Below are positions 9,458-18,845 of a stretch of DNA of 64,000 nucleotides, in pieces. Location: NCBI RefSeq assembly GCF_000807255.1, contig NZ_CP009268.1:3502384-3566383 (forward strand), in the 5' to 3' direction. The DNA comes from Clostridium pasteurianum DSM 525 = ATCC 6013. GTDB taxonomy: Bacteria; Bacillota; Clostridia; Clostridiales; Clostridiaceae. The notes under the pieces were generated by a model that did not search any database, was not told the DNA's origin, and saw nothing but the letters and a program-made list of their open reading frames with translations. The position numbers were made by a program, and so were the translations under genes. Within the stretch, counting starts at the first letter, position 1; every line of letters begins with the position of its first letter.

Positions 9458-10600
9458 CTATAGACTCTTTTTTAATGCTGAAGTTAAATCCTCTAATAAA
9501 TCCTGAGAATTTTCTATTCCAACAGATAATCTTATTAAATTATCTACAATTCCCACTTCCTGTCTTATATCATAAGGAATTGCCGCATGAGTCATGGAAG
9601 CTGGATGGCATATTAAAGACTCCACTCCACCAAGACTTTCACCAAATGTAATTAATTCTAAATTTGATAAAAACTTTTTATAATCGATCTTGTCACTTAA
9701 TACAAAAGATATTACTCCTCCATATCCCTTTGCCTGTTTTGTCTGAATTTCATAACCTGGATGATCCTCAAATCCAGGATAATAAACTTTTTCTATTTCC
9801 TCTCTGCTTTTTAAATACTCTGAAATTATTTTACTATTTTCATTATGTCTGTCCATTCTTACTGCCAAGGTTTTAATACCTCTTATCAATAAGAATGAAT
9901 CAAAAGGTCCTAATACACCACCTGTAGAGTTTTGAATAAAATGCAGTCTTTTAGCTAATTCTTCAGTATTTACTACCACAAGACCAGAAACAACATCACT
10001 ATGTCCCCCTAAATATTTAGTAGCACTATGAATAACTATATCTGCTCCTAAAGTAATTGGCTTCTGAAGATAAGGAGTCATAAAAGTATTATCTACAATA
10101 GTAAATATACCCTTTTCCTTTGCTATTTTAGATATACCCTCAATATCAGTTATATCCATAAGTGGATTGGTTGGTGTCTCTATATATATTGCTTTTACAC
10201 TCTCATCTACATTATTTCTCACTGCTTCCAAGTCCGTAGTATCCACAATTTTATACCCTATATTAAAATTATTAAAAACTTTATCCAGTACTCTAAAGGT
10301 TCCTCCATAAACATTGTTGGATATTATTACTTTATCTCCTGTCTTAAATAAAGATATAACTGCTGTAATTGCTGCCATACCTGATGCAAAAGCAAAACCT
10401 GCATATCCCTCTTCAAGGTCTGAAATAAGCTTTTCTAAAGCTTCTCTTGTTGGGTTCCCAGTTCTTGAATATTCATAGCCTGTATTATGTCCAAAGCTTG
10501 GCTGCTTATAAGTAGAAGTTTGATAAACAGGCACATTAACTGCTCCAGTTTTCTCATCACCATCTATTCCACCATGAATTACTAAAGATTCTATTTTCAT
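9458..10600 (-). CDS. mccB: Cystathionine gamma-lyase / homocysteine gamma-lyase (MccB-like)
   Basis: 380 residues of the Cys/Met-metabolism PLP family. The PLP lysine lies in VIHSATKYLGGHSDVV, YSRTGNPTREALE is near the N-terminus, and SLGGVESLICHPASMTHA near the C-terminus. Family members cleave cystathionine (gamma or beta) or synthesise it. The pairing with the mccA-like gene indicates cystathionine gamma-lyase releasing cysteine. MetB/MetC-type activity cannot be excluded from sequence alone. A GGGAGG site precedes the ATG. The gene lies 172 bases after the methyltransferase gene, and that gap contains an inverted repeat. Confidence 0.85.
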   Translation of the reverse strand: MKIESLVIHGGIDGDEKTGAVNVPVYQTSTYKQPSFGHNTGYEYSRTGNPTREALEKLISDLEEGYAGFAFASGMAAITAVISLFKTGDKVIISNNVYGGTFRVLDKVFNNFNIGYKIVDTTDLEAVRNNVDESVKAIYIETPTNPLMDITDIEGISKIAKEKGIFTIVDNTFMTPYLQKPITLGADIVIHSATKYLGGHSDVVSGLVVVNTEELAKRLHFIQNSTGGVLGPFDSFLLIRGIKTLAVRMDRHNENSKIISEYLKSREEIEKVYYPGFEDHPGYEIQTKQAKGYGGVISFVLSDKIDYKKFLSNLELITFGESLGGVESLICHPASMTHAAIPYDIRQEVGIVDNLIRLSVGIENSQDLLEDLTSALKKSL

Positions 10601-10692
10601 AATTTGTTCCTCCCATATTTAGAAATTAAGCATTTTATAAAAGTTATTATAATTCAGTATGATAAGTCTATCTTTCATCAAACAATAAAAGG

Positions 10693-10720
10693 AATTTTCA
10701 TAATGATGAATTATGAAATT
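10693..10720. promoter_or_regulatory. Inverted repeat ahead of mccB, possible operator
   Basis: Two arms, ATTTTCATAAT and ATTATGAAAT, flank a five-base centre. This is nearly a perfect dyad about 95 bases before the mccB start, and there is no long T-run after it. It may be a repressor site or a weak attenuator; the regulator is unknown. Confidence 0.3.
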
Positions 10721-10772
10721 CTATTAACACAATATGATTTAAAATAGACTAATATACTGATTGATTCTTTTG

Positions 10773-11399
10773 CTAGGATTTAATGGCAGATGCAATAAAT
10801 ATACCTGTTTCAGTATATTCTCCTTTACTTGAATATCCCTTACAAGTTAAATCTGTATTTTCTATATGAATATTTTTAAAATTTGATTTTATAAGCCATT
10901 CACTTATCTGTGAATTTGAGAAACCAAGCCATTCATCAAACATTTCCTCTCTTGCCCACTCACCATTATGCTCCATCACATCAGATATAACTATGACTCC
11001 TCCTTTTTTTAGTATTCTGCTCATTTCACCTATAGCCTTATCTGCATTTCTTATATGATGTAAAGCCATATTTATGAATATAGCATCCAAAGATTCATCA
11101 AATAAAGTTATATCCTCAAGAGAAGATTTTAATGGATACACATTATTAAAATTTTTATTTATACTTGACTTCTTTAATTCTTTTAGCATATTAACTGAAT
11201 TATCTATAGAAAATACCAATTTTGCTTCATTAGCTAGTTCCAGTGAAATAAATCCTGTTCCACAACCTAAATCAGCTACAATTTTATTCTTTATATCTGC
11301 TTTTGATAAAACCTTATATTTCAATCTTTCTTCGAAGTATTCACTTCTAATTACATTCCATTTTGATGCAATACCATTGAAATATTTTATAGAGTTCAT
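10773..11399 (-). CDS. Class I SAM-dependent methyltransferase (YrrT-like context)
   Basis: 208 residues with a Rossmann-type SAM-binding domain. Motif I is VADLGCGTGFISLELA, with an acidic residue after strand 2 (VFSIDNS). INMALHHIRNADKAIGEM and VISDV correspond to motifs II and III. It precedes mccB-mccA on the same strand, as the methyltransferase yrrT does in the Bacillus subtilis sulfur-recycling operon. The substrate is unknown; a role in the S-adenosylmethionine/homocysteine cycle is inferred from context only. AAGGAGGGG precedes a GTG-ATG pair, and the ATG is taken as the start. Confidence 0.7.
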   Translation of the reverse strand: MNSIKYFNGIASKWNVIRSEYFEERLKYKVLSKADIKNKIVADLGCGTGFISLELANEAKLVFSIDNSVNMLKELKKSSINKNFNNVYPLKSSLEDITLFDESLDAIFINMALHHIRNADKAIGEMSRILKKGGVIVISDVMEHNGEWAREEMFDEWLGFSNSQISEWLIKSNFKNIHIENTDLTCKGYSSKGEYTETGIFIASAIKS

Positions 11400-11723
11400 C
11401 ACTTACCCCTCCTTATTTTACTATTCCTATTGATATAGTATGATTAATTATAAAAAAATGTCATACTATTATAAATATTAATAGTAATGTGAGGGAATAA
11501 ATAATTCTTAAGAAATACACTGTTACATCTATACTATTATACTATTAAAAATTCTCTTAAATAATAAAAAGGCGCACTTTACCTATGGTAAAATACAGCC
11601 TCTAGTTTGTCTAGTTAGCATGTATAGACAGATAAAACAAATATGTCAAACAATTCCTAGTATTCATATTTGATATATTTGTTTATTATTATAGCCTCTA
11701 TTGATTTCATTGTCAATATACAC
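11400..11723. other. Intergenic region between hisE and the methyltransferase gene
   Basis: Right half: the terminator of the his operon at 11563-11600 and a repeated TAGAGGCT octamer at about 11594-11604 and 11691-11700. Left half: AT-rich promoter region of the cysteine cluster, including ACTATTCCTATTGATATAGT at about 11422-11441, which loosely resembles CymR-type sites of Firmicutes. I see no S-box or T-box motif here. Confidence 0.4.
11563..11600 (-). terminator. Terminator of the histidine operon
   Basis: On the minus strand GGC...TTTACC-ATA-GGTAAA...GCC is followed by TTTTTATT. It is the first strong terminator after hisE. Confidence 0.7.
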
Positions 11724-12050
11724 TTATAAATTTTCTATTTCTCTTCTTTCTGGCTTTTTGTTACCTGTCTTAGCTTCTCTTTTAATTAACTCAGCTTCAA
11801 CATCCTTTAAATCTATACCCTGATTTGCCAATAAAACTAGTAAATGATATACTAAATCGCAAGTCTCCATTACAAGTTCCTTAGGATCATTATTTTTTGC
11901 CGCTATTACCGTTTCAGTACATTCTTCTCCAACTTTTTTAAGTATTTTGTCTACTCCCTTTTCAAATAGATAATTTGTGTAAGAATCTTTTATCGGATTA
12001 GCTTTTCTATCTAAAATTGTAGCATAAAGTTCCTTAATAATTTCATTCAT
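11724..12050 (-). CDS. hisE: Phosphoribosyl-ATP pyrophosphohydrolase HisE
   Basis: A 108-residue all-helical MazG-fold enzyme that hydrolyses phosphoribosyl-ATP to phosphoribosyl-AMP (second step of histidine synthesis). Conserved metal-binding segments are KVGEECTETVIAAKN and ETCDLVYHLLVLL. The start is set at the second Met, nine bases inside the longest frame, because GAGGA is then at proper spacing. Separate from hisI, unlike the fused HisIE of many bacteria. Last gene of the operon, about 130 bases after hisI; the gap holds a palindromic repeat. Confidence 0.95.
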   Translation of the reverse strand: MNEIIKELYATILDRKANPIKDSYTNYLFEKGVDKILKKVGEECTETVIAAKNNDPKELVMETCDLVYHLLVLLANQGIDLKDVEAELIKREAKTGNKKPERREIENL

Positions 12051-12104
12051 ATATATCATTCCTCTCTTTTATAATTATTTAGTATTACCCCATCTGAATT
12101 TTAG

Positions 12105-12179
12105 AACTGCGAATGCATGGCTTACTTGGCGTTGAACTCCCACTTGAAGAAGGGGGAGACTTACGGCAAGTTAGTCAGG
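12105..12179. repeat. Palindromic repeat-like element between hisI and hisE
   Basis: CTCCCACTTGAAGAAGGGGGAG (arms CTCCC at 12137-12141 and GGGAG at 12154-12158) is followed by ACGGC and then GTTAGTCAGG. The same order, CTCCCA, loop, TGGGAG, ACGGC, GTCC..GG, occurs at 44528-44575. It ends right at the hisI stop codon. It is probably a member of a dispersed hairpin family, possibly an IS200/IS605-end-derived element. Confidence 0.5.
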
Positions 12180-12509
12180 TTAAATATCAATCGTTTTAAA
12201 AAAGCAACTTCTGCTTCCTGTATGACAAGCTGCCCCTACCTGCTCTACCTTTATAAGTAAAGTATCATTATCACAATCCAGACTTATACTTTTGACATAT
12301 TGAAAATGTCCAGAAGTAGCTCCTTTATTCCAGTATTCATTTCTAGAACGACTCCAAAACCAAGTAGTTTTAGTTTCCATAGTTTTTCTCAATGATTCTT
12401 TATTCATATAAGCCAGCATCAGAACTTCACCGTTTTCTACATCTACAATAATAGCTGGTATTAAACCTTTACTAAAATCTACAGACTCCAATAATTCATT
12501 TGTATTCAT
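12180..12509 (-). CDS. hisI: Phosphoribosyl-AMP cyclohydrolase HisI
   Basis: 109 residues. It opens the adenine ring of phosphoribosyl-AMP (third step). The zinc and Mg binding residues are in [29 protein letters not shown], and [20 protein letters not shown] is the signature. The start at 12509 is preferred over an ATG seven codons earlier because only it has a Shine-Dalgarno site (AGGTGA) in range. This leaves a short gap after hisF. Confidence 0.95.
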   Translation of the reverse strand: MNTNELLESVDFSKGLIPAIIVDVENGEVLMLAYMNKESLRKTMETKTTWFWSRSRNEYWNKGATSGHFQYVKSISLDCDNDTLLIKVEQVGAACHTGSRSCFFKTIDI

Positions 12510-12530
12510 ATTTTCACCTACTTTAATCAT

Positions 12531-13292
12531 CTACAATCTAACACTAACCTGTTTCTCCCTTAAGTATTCCTTAACCTGTTTTATTGTAAGTTCTCTATAA
12601 TGAAATAGAGAAGCTGCTAATGCTGCATCACAATTAGTTTTTTCAAATACATCATAGAAATGTTCCAAATTTCCACATCCTCCTGATGCTATAACTGGAA
12701 TATTTACTGCCTTTGTAATGGCACTAGTAAATTCTATATCATAACCATTTTTCGTTCCATCAGCATCCATGCTGGTAAGTAATATCTCACCACATCCAAG
12801 TTTTTCTGCCTTTTGAGCCCATTCTATAGCATCAAGTCCTGTATCTATTCTTCCTCCAGCAATAACTACATTCCACCCAGATCCATCTGCTCTCTTTCTT
12901 CCATCAATAGCTACAACTACACATTGAGTACCAAACCTTTCAGCTGCTCTTGTTATAAGTGTAGGGTCTTTTACTGCGGAAGAATTTATGGATATTTTAT
13001 CTGCTCCGGCCTTTAATATATCTCTAAAATCCTCTACAGTTCTTATTCCTCCACCAACAGTAAGAGGTATAAAAACTTTTTCTGCAGTTCTCTTTACTAC
13101 ATCTATCATAGTCTTTCTTCCATCTGACGTTGCAGTTATATCCAAAAATACTATTTCATCAGCACCTTCACTATTATAAAATTCTGCAATTGCTACAGGA
13201 TCTCCTACATCCTTTAGATCTACAAAATTTATTCCTTTAACAACCCTGCCCATATTTACATCAAGACAAGGTATTATCCTCTTAGTAAGCAT
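12531..13292 (-). CDS. hisF: Imidazole glycerol phosphate synthase cyclase subunit HisF
   Basis: 253-residue TIM barrel. It has the N-terminal [17 protein letters not shown] with catalytic Asp (about residue 11), the second catalytic Asp in [14 protein letters not shown] (about 130), and phosphate-binding VGGGIRT and ASGGCGN. It uses ammonia from HisH to form imidazole glycerol phosphate and AICAR. It lies between hisC and hisI, about 150 bases after hisC. Confidence 0.97.
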   Translation of the reverse strand: MLTKRIIPCLDVNMGRVVKGINFVDLKDVGDPVAIAEFYNSEGADEIVFLDITATSDGRKTMIDVVKRTAEKVFIPLTVGGGIRTVEDFRDILKAGADKISINSSAVKDPTLITRAAERFGTQCVVVAIDGRKRADGSGWNVVIAGGRIDTGLDAIEWAQKAEKLGCGEILLTSMDADGTKNGYDIEFTSAITKAVNIPVIASGGCGNLEHFYDVFEKTNCDAALAASLFHYRELTIKQVKEYLREKQVSVRL

Positions 13293-13443
13293 ATTATCAC
13301 ATCCTCAAAGGTTATTTTACCGCAATTAATTTTTTATTGATAATTACATAACTCATATTCTTAATAACTATTCCCATTTACTATGTTCAAATTTTACATA
13401 ACCCTAACTTTATTTTTATATACACTAAAAATATAAAATTTAA

Positions 13444-14517
13444 TTATTTTTGAAGTATATTTTCAACTATTTTATGAAGCTTCTCAAGAAAAACATTCAT
13501 TTCATCTTCTGAACCTATGGTTATTCGCAAGTAATTGTTAATTCTAGGTTTATTAAAATATCTTACTAATAATCCATTTTCCCTAAGTGTAGCAAATAAT
13601 TTTTCTCCATCTATATCAGGGTGCCACGTAAATATAAAGTTTGCCTTTGAAGGTATTACTTCAAAACCAAAGCTTTTTAATTTTTCACTTACTAATTCTC
13701 GCGTATTTATTATTTTGGAAACACATTCTTTAAAATATTCTTCATCTTTAATAGCCGCAACGGCAGCTTTTGCTGCAACTCTATCTATTGTATAGGAGTT
13801 CATAGAATTTTTTATCCTATTTAGTCCATCTATAAGTTCTTCTTGTCCAAGAGCAAATCCAACACGAATTCCAGCTAAACATCTAGATTTTGACAGAGTC
13901 TGTATTACTAGTAAATTAGGATATTCCTTTATGAGCTTTACCACAGATTCGCAACCAAAATCCACATAGGCTTCATCTATTATAACTACTTTATCAGAGT
14001 TATGCTGAAGTATTTTCTTTATATCATCAGAATCTATTGCTTTAGCTGTTGGTGCATTGGGATTAGGAATTACAACGCCCCCATTTTCACCTAAAAAATC
14101 CTCTACATTTATAGAAAAATCCTCTTTTAAACTTGATAGTTTATAATCTAATTTATATAATTTAGCATAAACGGGATAAAAACTGTAACTTATATCTGGA
14201 AATATAATTTTTTCATTAGTATTAAAAAATGCTAAAAATGAAAATGCTAATACTTCATCAGATCCGTTTCCAATAAACACTTGGTCTCTATTTAAATCAT
14301 AATACTCTGCAATAGTATCTCTCAATTCATCGCAATTTGGATCTGGATATAATCTTAAATCCTCGTTAGCAGCCATCTTTATTGCTTCTATAACCTTTGG
14401 TGATGGTGGATATGGATTTTCATTTGTATTTAATTTAATGTATTTTTTATCTTTAGGCTGCTCACCACAAACATAGGGTTCTATATTTTTAGTAATTTCA
14501 CTCCAATATTTACTCAT
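13444..14517 (-). CDS. hisC: Histidinol-phosphate aminotransferase HisC
   Basis: 357-residue fold-type I PLP aminotransferase. It has LNTNENPYPPSPKV near the N-terminus, GNGSDE for phosphate binding, NPNAPT (NPTT-like) and IIDEAYVDF, with the PLP lysine in TLSKSRCLAGIRVG. It converts imidazole acetol phosphate to histidinol phosphate. Its location between hisA and hisF is unusual; many firmicute operons place hisC next to hisG or hisD. It is separated from hisA by about 58 bases and from hisF by about 150. Confidence 0.95.
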   Translation of the reverse strand: MSKYWSEITKNIEPYVCGEQPKDKKYIKLNTNENPYPPSPKVIEAIKMAANEDLRLYPDPNCDELRDTIAEYYDLNRDQVFIGNGSDEVLAFSFLAFFNTNEKIIFPDISYSFYPVYAKLYKLDYKLSSLKEDFSINVEDFLGENGGVVIPNPNAPTAKAIDSDDIKKILQHNSDKVVIIDEAYVDFGCESVVKLIKEYPNLLVIQTLSKSRCLAGIRVGFALGQEELIDGLNRIKNSMNSYTIDRVAAKAAVAAIKDEEYFKECVSKIINTRELVSEKLKSFGFEVIPSKANFIFTWHPDIDGEKLFATLRENGLLVRYFNKPRINNYLRITIGSEDEMNVFLEKLHKIVENILQK

Positions 14518-14575
14518 TTAAACTCACTTCCTAAATCTTAATTTAGCCATATTAATTATAATAAAGATGATAATA

Positions 14576-15289
14576 CTATTTACAAACCTTTATTGCCTCT
14601 TCCAAATTTATATTTCCAGAATATATGGCTTTACCTGTAATAGCACCATAAACACCCATGTCCTTTATATGCTTCAAATCTTCTACATTTTTTATTCCAC
14701 CAGAAGCTATTATGTCACAACTTACACTCTTATGAATTTTTTCAAGCTGCTCTAAGTTGGGTCCTTGAAGGGTTCCATCTTTACTTATATCTGTAAATAT
14801 TATAGTTTTTACACCTATACTCTCCATTTGTTTCGCAAAATCAATGTAATCCACGTCACTTACATCGATCCATCCATTTACCGCCACTTTTTCGTTCTTT
14901 GCATCTATACCTACAGCTATTTTTTCACCATACTTTTTTACCGCCTGCTTTACAAAATTCATATCCTTTAATGCTGCGGTACCCAGTATTACCCTTGAAA
15001 GACCTGTATCTATAAGCATATCAACAGTTTCCATATTTCTTATACCACCGCCAAGTTCTACTGGAATGCCCACAGTCTTAATTACTTCCGATATAATACT
15101 CAAGTTCTTTATTTCACCTTTCAGTGCACCATCTAAATCCACCATATGTATATATTCCGCTCCTTTAGCTTTAAAATCTAAAGCTACATCTAATGGATTT
15201 TCTCCTACAACTTCTGACTCATCAAATTTTCCTTGATACAATCTTACACATTTACCATCTCTTAAATCCATAGCTGGAAATATTATCAC
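14576..15289 (-). CDS. hisA: Phosphoribosylformimino-AICAR-phosphate isomerase HisA
   Basis: 237-residue TIM barrel paralogous to HisF. It has catalytic Asp in [14 protein letters not shown] and in [15 protein letters not shown], and the phosphate loops ELGGGIRN and ASGGIKN. A GTG start at 15289 is chosen: it overlaps the hisH stop as TAGTG and has a GGGGG run about eight bases upstream. The longer TTG-started frame adds five residues without its own ribosome site. Confidence 0.95.
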   Translation of the reverse strand: MIIFPAMDLRDGKCVRLYQGKFDESEVVGENPLDVALDFKAKGAEYIHMVDLDGALKGEIKNLSIISEVIKTVGIPVELGGGIRNMETVDMLIDTGLSRVILGTAALKDMNFVKQAVKKYGEKIAVGIDAKNEKVAVNGWIDVSDVDYIDFAKQMESIGVKTIIFTDISKDGTLQGPNLEQLEKIHKSVSCDIIASGGIKNVEDLKHIKDMGVYGAITGKAIYSGNINLEEAIKVCK

Positions 15290-15909
15290 TATAACAACCC
15301 CCAAAAATTTTTAAGCATTTTTATTCCCGGATCTCCACTCTTCTCAGGATGAAACTGAAAACCAAATACATTATTCTTACTTACAGCTGCCGGCACATTT
15401 ATACCATAAAAGCTGTCTGCATCTAAATTATCTTCTTCCAATTCAGCATAATAAGAATGAACAAAGTATGCGTAACTTCCATCTTTTACACCTTCTAAAA
15501 GAGGTGATTTTTTTAATATGTTTAAAGAATTCCATCCCATATGAGGTATTTTCAAATTGACTTCAAATTTCTTTATTCTTCCCTTTATAAGGCCTAATCC
15601 TTCTGTAGGTCTAATCTCATCACTTTCATCAAAAAGCAGCTGCATTCCAAGACATATCCCAAGGATAGGTACTCCTGCCTCTGCTGCATTCTTTAAAGCT
15701 TTATCCATATTTAATTTTTTTATATTTTCCATGGCATCAGGGAATGCCCCCACTCCTGGAAGTATAATACCATCACTGTTTAGAATTTCATCTACACTAG
15801 ATGTTATATTACATTTTCCACCAAAGGATTCAAAGGCTTTCTGTACACTTCTCAAATTTCCTATGCCATAATCTACTATACTCAATGTCTTTTCCTTCAA
15901 AATTATCAC
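15289..15909 (-). CDS. hisH: Imidazole glycerol phosphate synthase glutaminase subunit HisH
   Basis: 206-residue class I glutamine amidotransferase. The nucleophile Cys is in [13 protein letters not shown] (about residue 83). The His and Glu of the triad are in [14 protein letters not shown] near the C-terminus, and the family start is [13 protein letters not shown]. It supplies ammonia to HisF. One-base overlap with hisA suggests translational coupling. Confidence 0.96.
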   Translation of the reverse strand: MIILKEKTLSIVDYGIGNLRSVQKAFESFGGKCNITSSVDEILNSDGIILPGVGAFPDAMENIKKLNMDKALKNAAEAGVPILGICLGMQLLFDESDEIRPTEGLGLIKGRIKKFEVNLKIPHMGWNSLNILKKSPLLEGVKDGSYAYFVHSYYAELEEDNLDADSFYGINVPAAVSKNNVFGFQFHPEKSGDPGIKMLKNFWGLL

Positions 15910-16041
15910 CCCTTCTTTAATATAGCAAAATTTAAAAATACCAGTTTTAAAAATCTCTTTATATTAGATGAATCCTTATACTTAATTAAATATAATGTAC
16001 AACTAGTAAAAATTAATTATAACAGCAATGTAAGTTAACAA

Positions 16042-16632
16042 TTACAAACTTCCTTTAGTGGACATTACACCCTTTATTCTGAAATCTTTCTCCATAGCCT
16101 CTTTAAGGGCCCTTCCAAAAGCCTTAAACATACCTTCAATTATATGGTGAGTATTTTTACCGTATAGAGATTTTACATGAAGAGTTATTCCAGCATTAAA
16201 GGCTACTGCTCTAAAAAATTCCTCTACCATTTCCGTTTCAAACATACCTAATTTTTCTGTACTAAAATCACCTTCAAACACCAAATAAGGTCTTCCACTG
16301 ATATCAATAGATACCAGTGAGAGGCTCTCATCCATAGGCACATAGGCTGTTCCGTATCTCTTTATCCCAACTTTATCTCCTAAAGCTTTATTAATACACT
16401 TTCCAAGAACTATACCCACATCCTCTACCAAATGATGTGAATCTACATAGATATCTCCCTCTGCTTTAAGATTTAAAGTCATAAGTCCATGCTTTGTCAT
16501 AAGTGTAAGCATATGATCAAAAAATCCCACACCAGTTTCTATACTGGAGTTTCCCTCTCCGTCAAGTTCAAGACTCATATCTATGTTTGTTTCCATAGTT
16601 TTTCTTGAAATAGAGGCTTCTCTTTTATCCAT
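16042..16632 (-). CDS. hisB: Imidazoleglycerol-phosphate dehydratase HisB
   Basis: 196 residues, the dehydratase-only form without the phosphatase domain found in E. coli. The two metal-binding repeats are [14 protein letters not shown] with [11 protein letters not shown], and the later [25 protein letters not shown]. Consistent with a separate PHP-type histidinol phosphatase at the head of the operon. Confidence 0.96.
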   Translation of the reverse strand: MDKREASISRKTMETNIDMSLELDGEGNSSIETGVGFFDHMLTLMTKHGLMTLNLKAEGDIYVDSHHLVEDVGIVLGKCINKALGDKVGIKRYGTAYVPMDESLSLVSIDISGRPYLVFEGDFSTEKLGMFETEMVEEFFRAVAFNAGITLHVKSLYGKNTHHIIEGMFKAFGRALKEAMEKDFRIKGVMSTKGSL

Positions 16633-16686
16633 AAAAAATCACTCCTGCTATTATTAAATTTATTTTAAGTTGATCTTTTAAAACTT

Positions 16687-16718
16687 CATATAAACAGAGT
16701 TCTTTGTTTCAGATGGAG
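16687..16718 (+). repeat. 32-bp repeat copy in the hisD-hisB gap
   Basis: These 32 bases match exactly, in inverted orientation, positions 44612-44643. The copy sits in the gap between hisD and hisB and contains AAACAGAG...CTTTGTTT-type self-complementarity. The rest of the 44.5-kb element is not present here, so it is a fragment or an end piece. Confidence 0.7.
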
Positions 16719-16747
16719 TTTTTCCCCATTTGATACTTATATTCCTA

Positions 16748-18046
16748 CTAGTCCTCATATCTAACTTTTATGGAATTAGCGTGAGCTGTAAGCCCTTCTG
16801 TATCAGCTAATTTAACTATCTTATCTTTAACTCCATATAAGCCTTCTTCACTGTAGTATATATAACTTGATTTCTTAATAAAATCATCTACTGAAAGAGG
16901 TGAGAAGAATCTGGCACTTCCACTGGTAGGTAACACATGATTAGGACCTGCCATATAATCTCCTAATGGTTCTGGAGAATAGGAACCAAGAAAAATTGAT
17001 CCTGCATTTTTTATTCTTCCAAGATATAAAAATGGATCTTTTACCATAAGTTCAAAGTGCTCAGGAGCTATTTTATTACCTAAATCAATGGCTTCATCCA
17101 TATTATCTACCACAAGTATTACTCCAAAATCCTTTAGAGAAGTTTCAATTATTTCTTTTCTGCTTAAACTTTCTACTTGTCTTTTTATTTCCTTTTGAAC
17201 CTTTACAGCTAATTCTTGCGAAGTAGTTACTAGAATTGCAGAGGCAAGTTTATCATGCTCAGCTTGAGACATTAAATCTGCTGCTATAAATTTTTCATTA
17301 CCATTTTCATCAGAAACTATAAGTATTTCACTAGGTCCTGCAATCATATCTATATCTACTAATCCAAAGACACTTCTCTTTGCCAGGGCCACAAATATAT
17401 TTCCCGGTCCAACTATTTTATCTACCTTCTCTATAGTTTCTGTACCATAGGCAAGAGCTCCAATCGCCTGTGCTCCTCCTACTTTATATATCTCATCAAC
17501 TCCTGCAATATCTGCAGCTACAAGTATACTTGCACTTATTGTACCATCCTTTTTAGGAGGTGTGACCATAACAATTTTTTCCACTCCAGCCACCTTTGCT
17601 GGCAAAGCGTTCATCATTACAGAAGATGGATAGGCAGCTGTTCCCCCTGGTACGTATATACCAACTCTTGAAAGTCCTCTAACAGTTTGTCCCATTACTA
17701 TTCCATTTTCCTTTGTCATAATCCAAGACTTATCCTTTTGTTTTTCATGAAATTCTGTTATATTTGACTTTGCCGTCTTTAATGCTTCTATGAATTCCTC
17801 ATCCACTTCTTCATAGGCTTTATCTATCTCTTCTCTTTTCACTGTTAAACTTTCCAAGCTTTCGCAATCAAATTTTCTTGTAAAGTTTATAACTGCACTA
17901 TCTCCCTTTTCTCTTATCTCTGAAAGCATTTCTGCTACTTTTATATTTACATCATTTTCTATACCTTCTGCTCTCTTCTTTAGGTTCTCTAAGTATTCTA
18001 TTCCCTCTTTACTATTGGCTTTTAATATATTGATTAATTCACTCAC
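16748..18046 (-). CDS. hisD: Histidinol dehydrogenase HisD
   Basis: 432-residue zinc enzyme that oxidises histidinol to histidine in two NAD-dependent steps. It has GPGNIFVALAKRSVFG, IDMIAGPSEILIVSDE, SQAEHDKLASAIL (zinc ligands), the catalytic APEHFEL, and GPNHVLPTSGSARF. Normal length. It follows hisG by about 60 bases. Confidence 0.97.
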   Translation of the reverse strand: MSELINILKANSKEGIEYLENLKKRAEGIENDVNIKVAEMLSEIREKGDSAVINFTRKFDCESLESLTVKREEIDKAYEEVDEEFIEALKTAKSNITEFHEKQKDKSWIMTKENGIVMGQTVRGLSRVGIYVPGGTAAYPSSVMMNALPAKVAGVEKIVMVTPPKKDGTISASILVAADIAGVDEIYKVGGAQAIGALAYGTETIEKVDKIVGPGNIFVALAKRSVFGLVDIDMIAGPSEILIVSDENGNEKFIAADLMSQAEHDKLASAILVTTSQELAVKVQKEIKRQVESLSRKEIIETSLKDFGVILVVDNMDEAIDLGNKIAPEHFELMVKDPFLYLGRIKNAGSIFLGSYSPEPLGDYMAGPNHVLPTSGSARFFSPLSVDDFIKKSSYIYYSEEGLYGVKDKIVKLADTEGLTAHANSIKVRYED

Positions 18047-18106
18047 TAAAATTACCTCCCTGTTTAAGGTTATTTAAAAAATAACATTTAAAACTATATA
18101 AATTTA

Positions 18107-18772
18107 CTATTTCTTCTGGGGTATCTTATCGAATTCATTTACTACTTTCTGAACATTATCTATTAATGATTTAATTTCATCTTTTCTCATCTTCATGCTG
18201 GCTCTGTTTACAATCATTCTGGCACTTATATCACATATATCGTTAAATACAATAAGTCCATTTTCCTTTAATGTAGTCCCTGTTTCTACAATGTCTACAA
18301 TGGCATCTGAAAGTCCTAAAATAGGTGCAAGTTCCACAGAACCTTCTATTTTAATAATTTCTACATCCATACCAAGTTTTCTAAAGTAATCTCTTGTAAC
18401 TCTAGGATATTTAGTAGCAATTTTTTTTCTATTATATCCTTCGTTAATGTTAAAACTTGGTATAGATGCCAGTGCAAATTTACATTTACCAACCTTTAAA
18501 TCCATAACTTCATAAAAATCTCTTCCCTCTTCTAAAAGGGTGTCTTTACCAACTATACCTATGTCTGCTGCTCCATGTTCTACATAAGTTAATACATCAA
18601 CAGCTTTCACCAGTACAAATTGTATATTATTTTTTTTATCACAAAGTACAAGTCTTCTGCCTTTGTTCTTTAATTCTTCAGTATCAATACCAACTTTATC
18701 AAATATATCTACTGAAAATTTTTCAAGTCTTCCTTTAGTAAGTGCTATTCTTAAAGGTTTTATAGATTCCAT
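18107..18772 (-). CDS. hisG: ATP phosphoribosyltransferase catalytic subunit HisG (short form)
   Basis: 221 residues, the short form lacking the C-terminal regulatory domain. It has RIALTKGRLEKFSVD at the N-terminus and the phosphoribosyl pyrophosphate-binding segment AIVDIVETGTTLKENGL. The short enzyme needs HisZ, which is encoded just upstream; the two form a hetero-octamer in characterised species. First committed step of the pathway. Confidence 0.96.
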   Translation of the reverse strand: MESIKPLRIALTKGRLEKFSVDIFDKVGIDTEELKNKGRRLVLCDKKNNIQFVLVKAVDVLTYVEHGAADIGIVGKDTLLEEGRDFYEVMDLKVGKCKFALASIPSFNINEGYNRKKIATKYPRVTRDYFRKLGMDVEIIKIEGSVELAPILGLSDAIVDIVETGTTLKENGLIVFNDICDISARMIVNRASMKMRKDEIKSLIDNVQKVVNEFDKIPQKK

Positions 18773-18845
18773 ATTGGTAGCTCTCCATTTCTAAAATTTA
18801 TATTTTTCCCATGCATAACAACAAATAGTAATATAAATTCTAATA

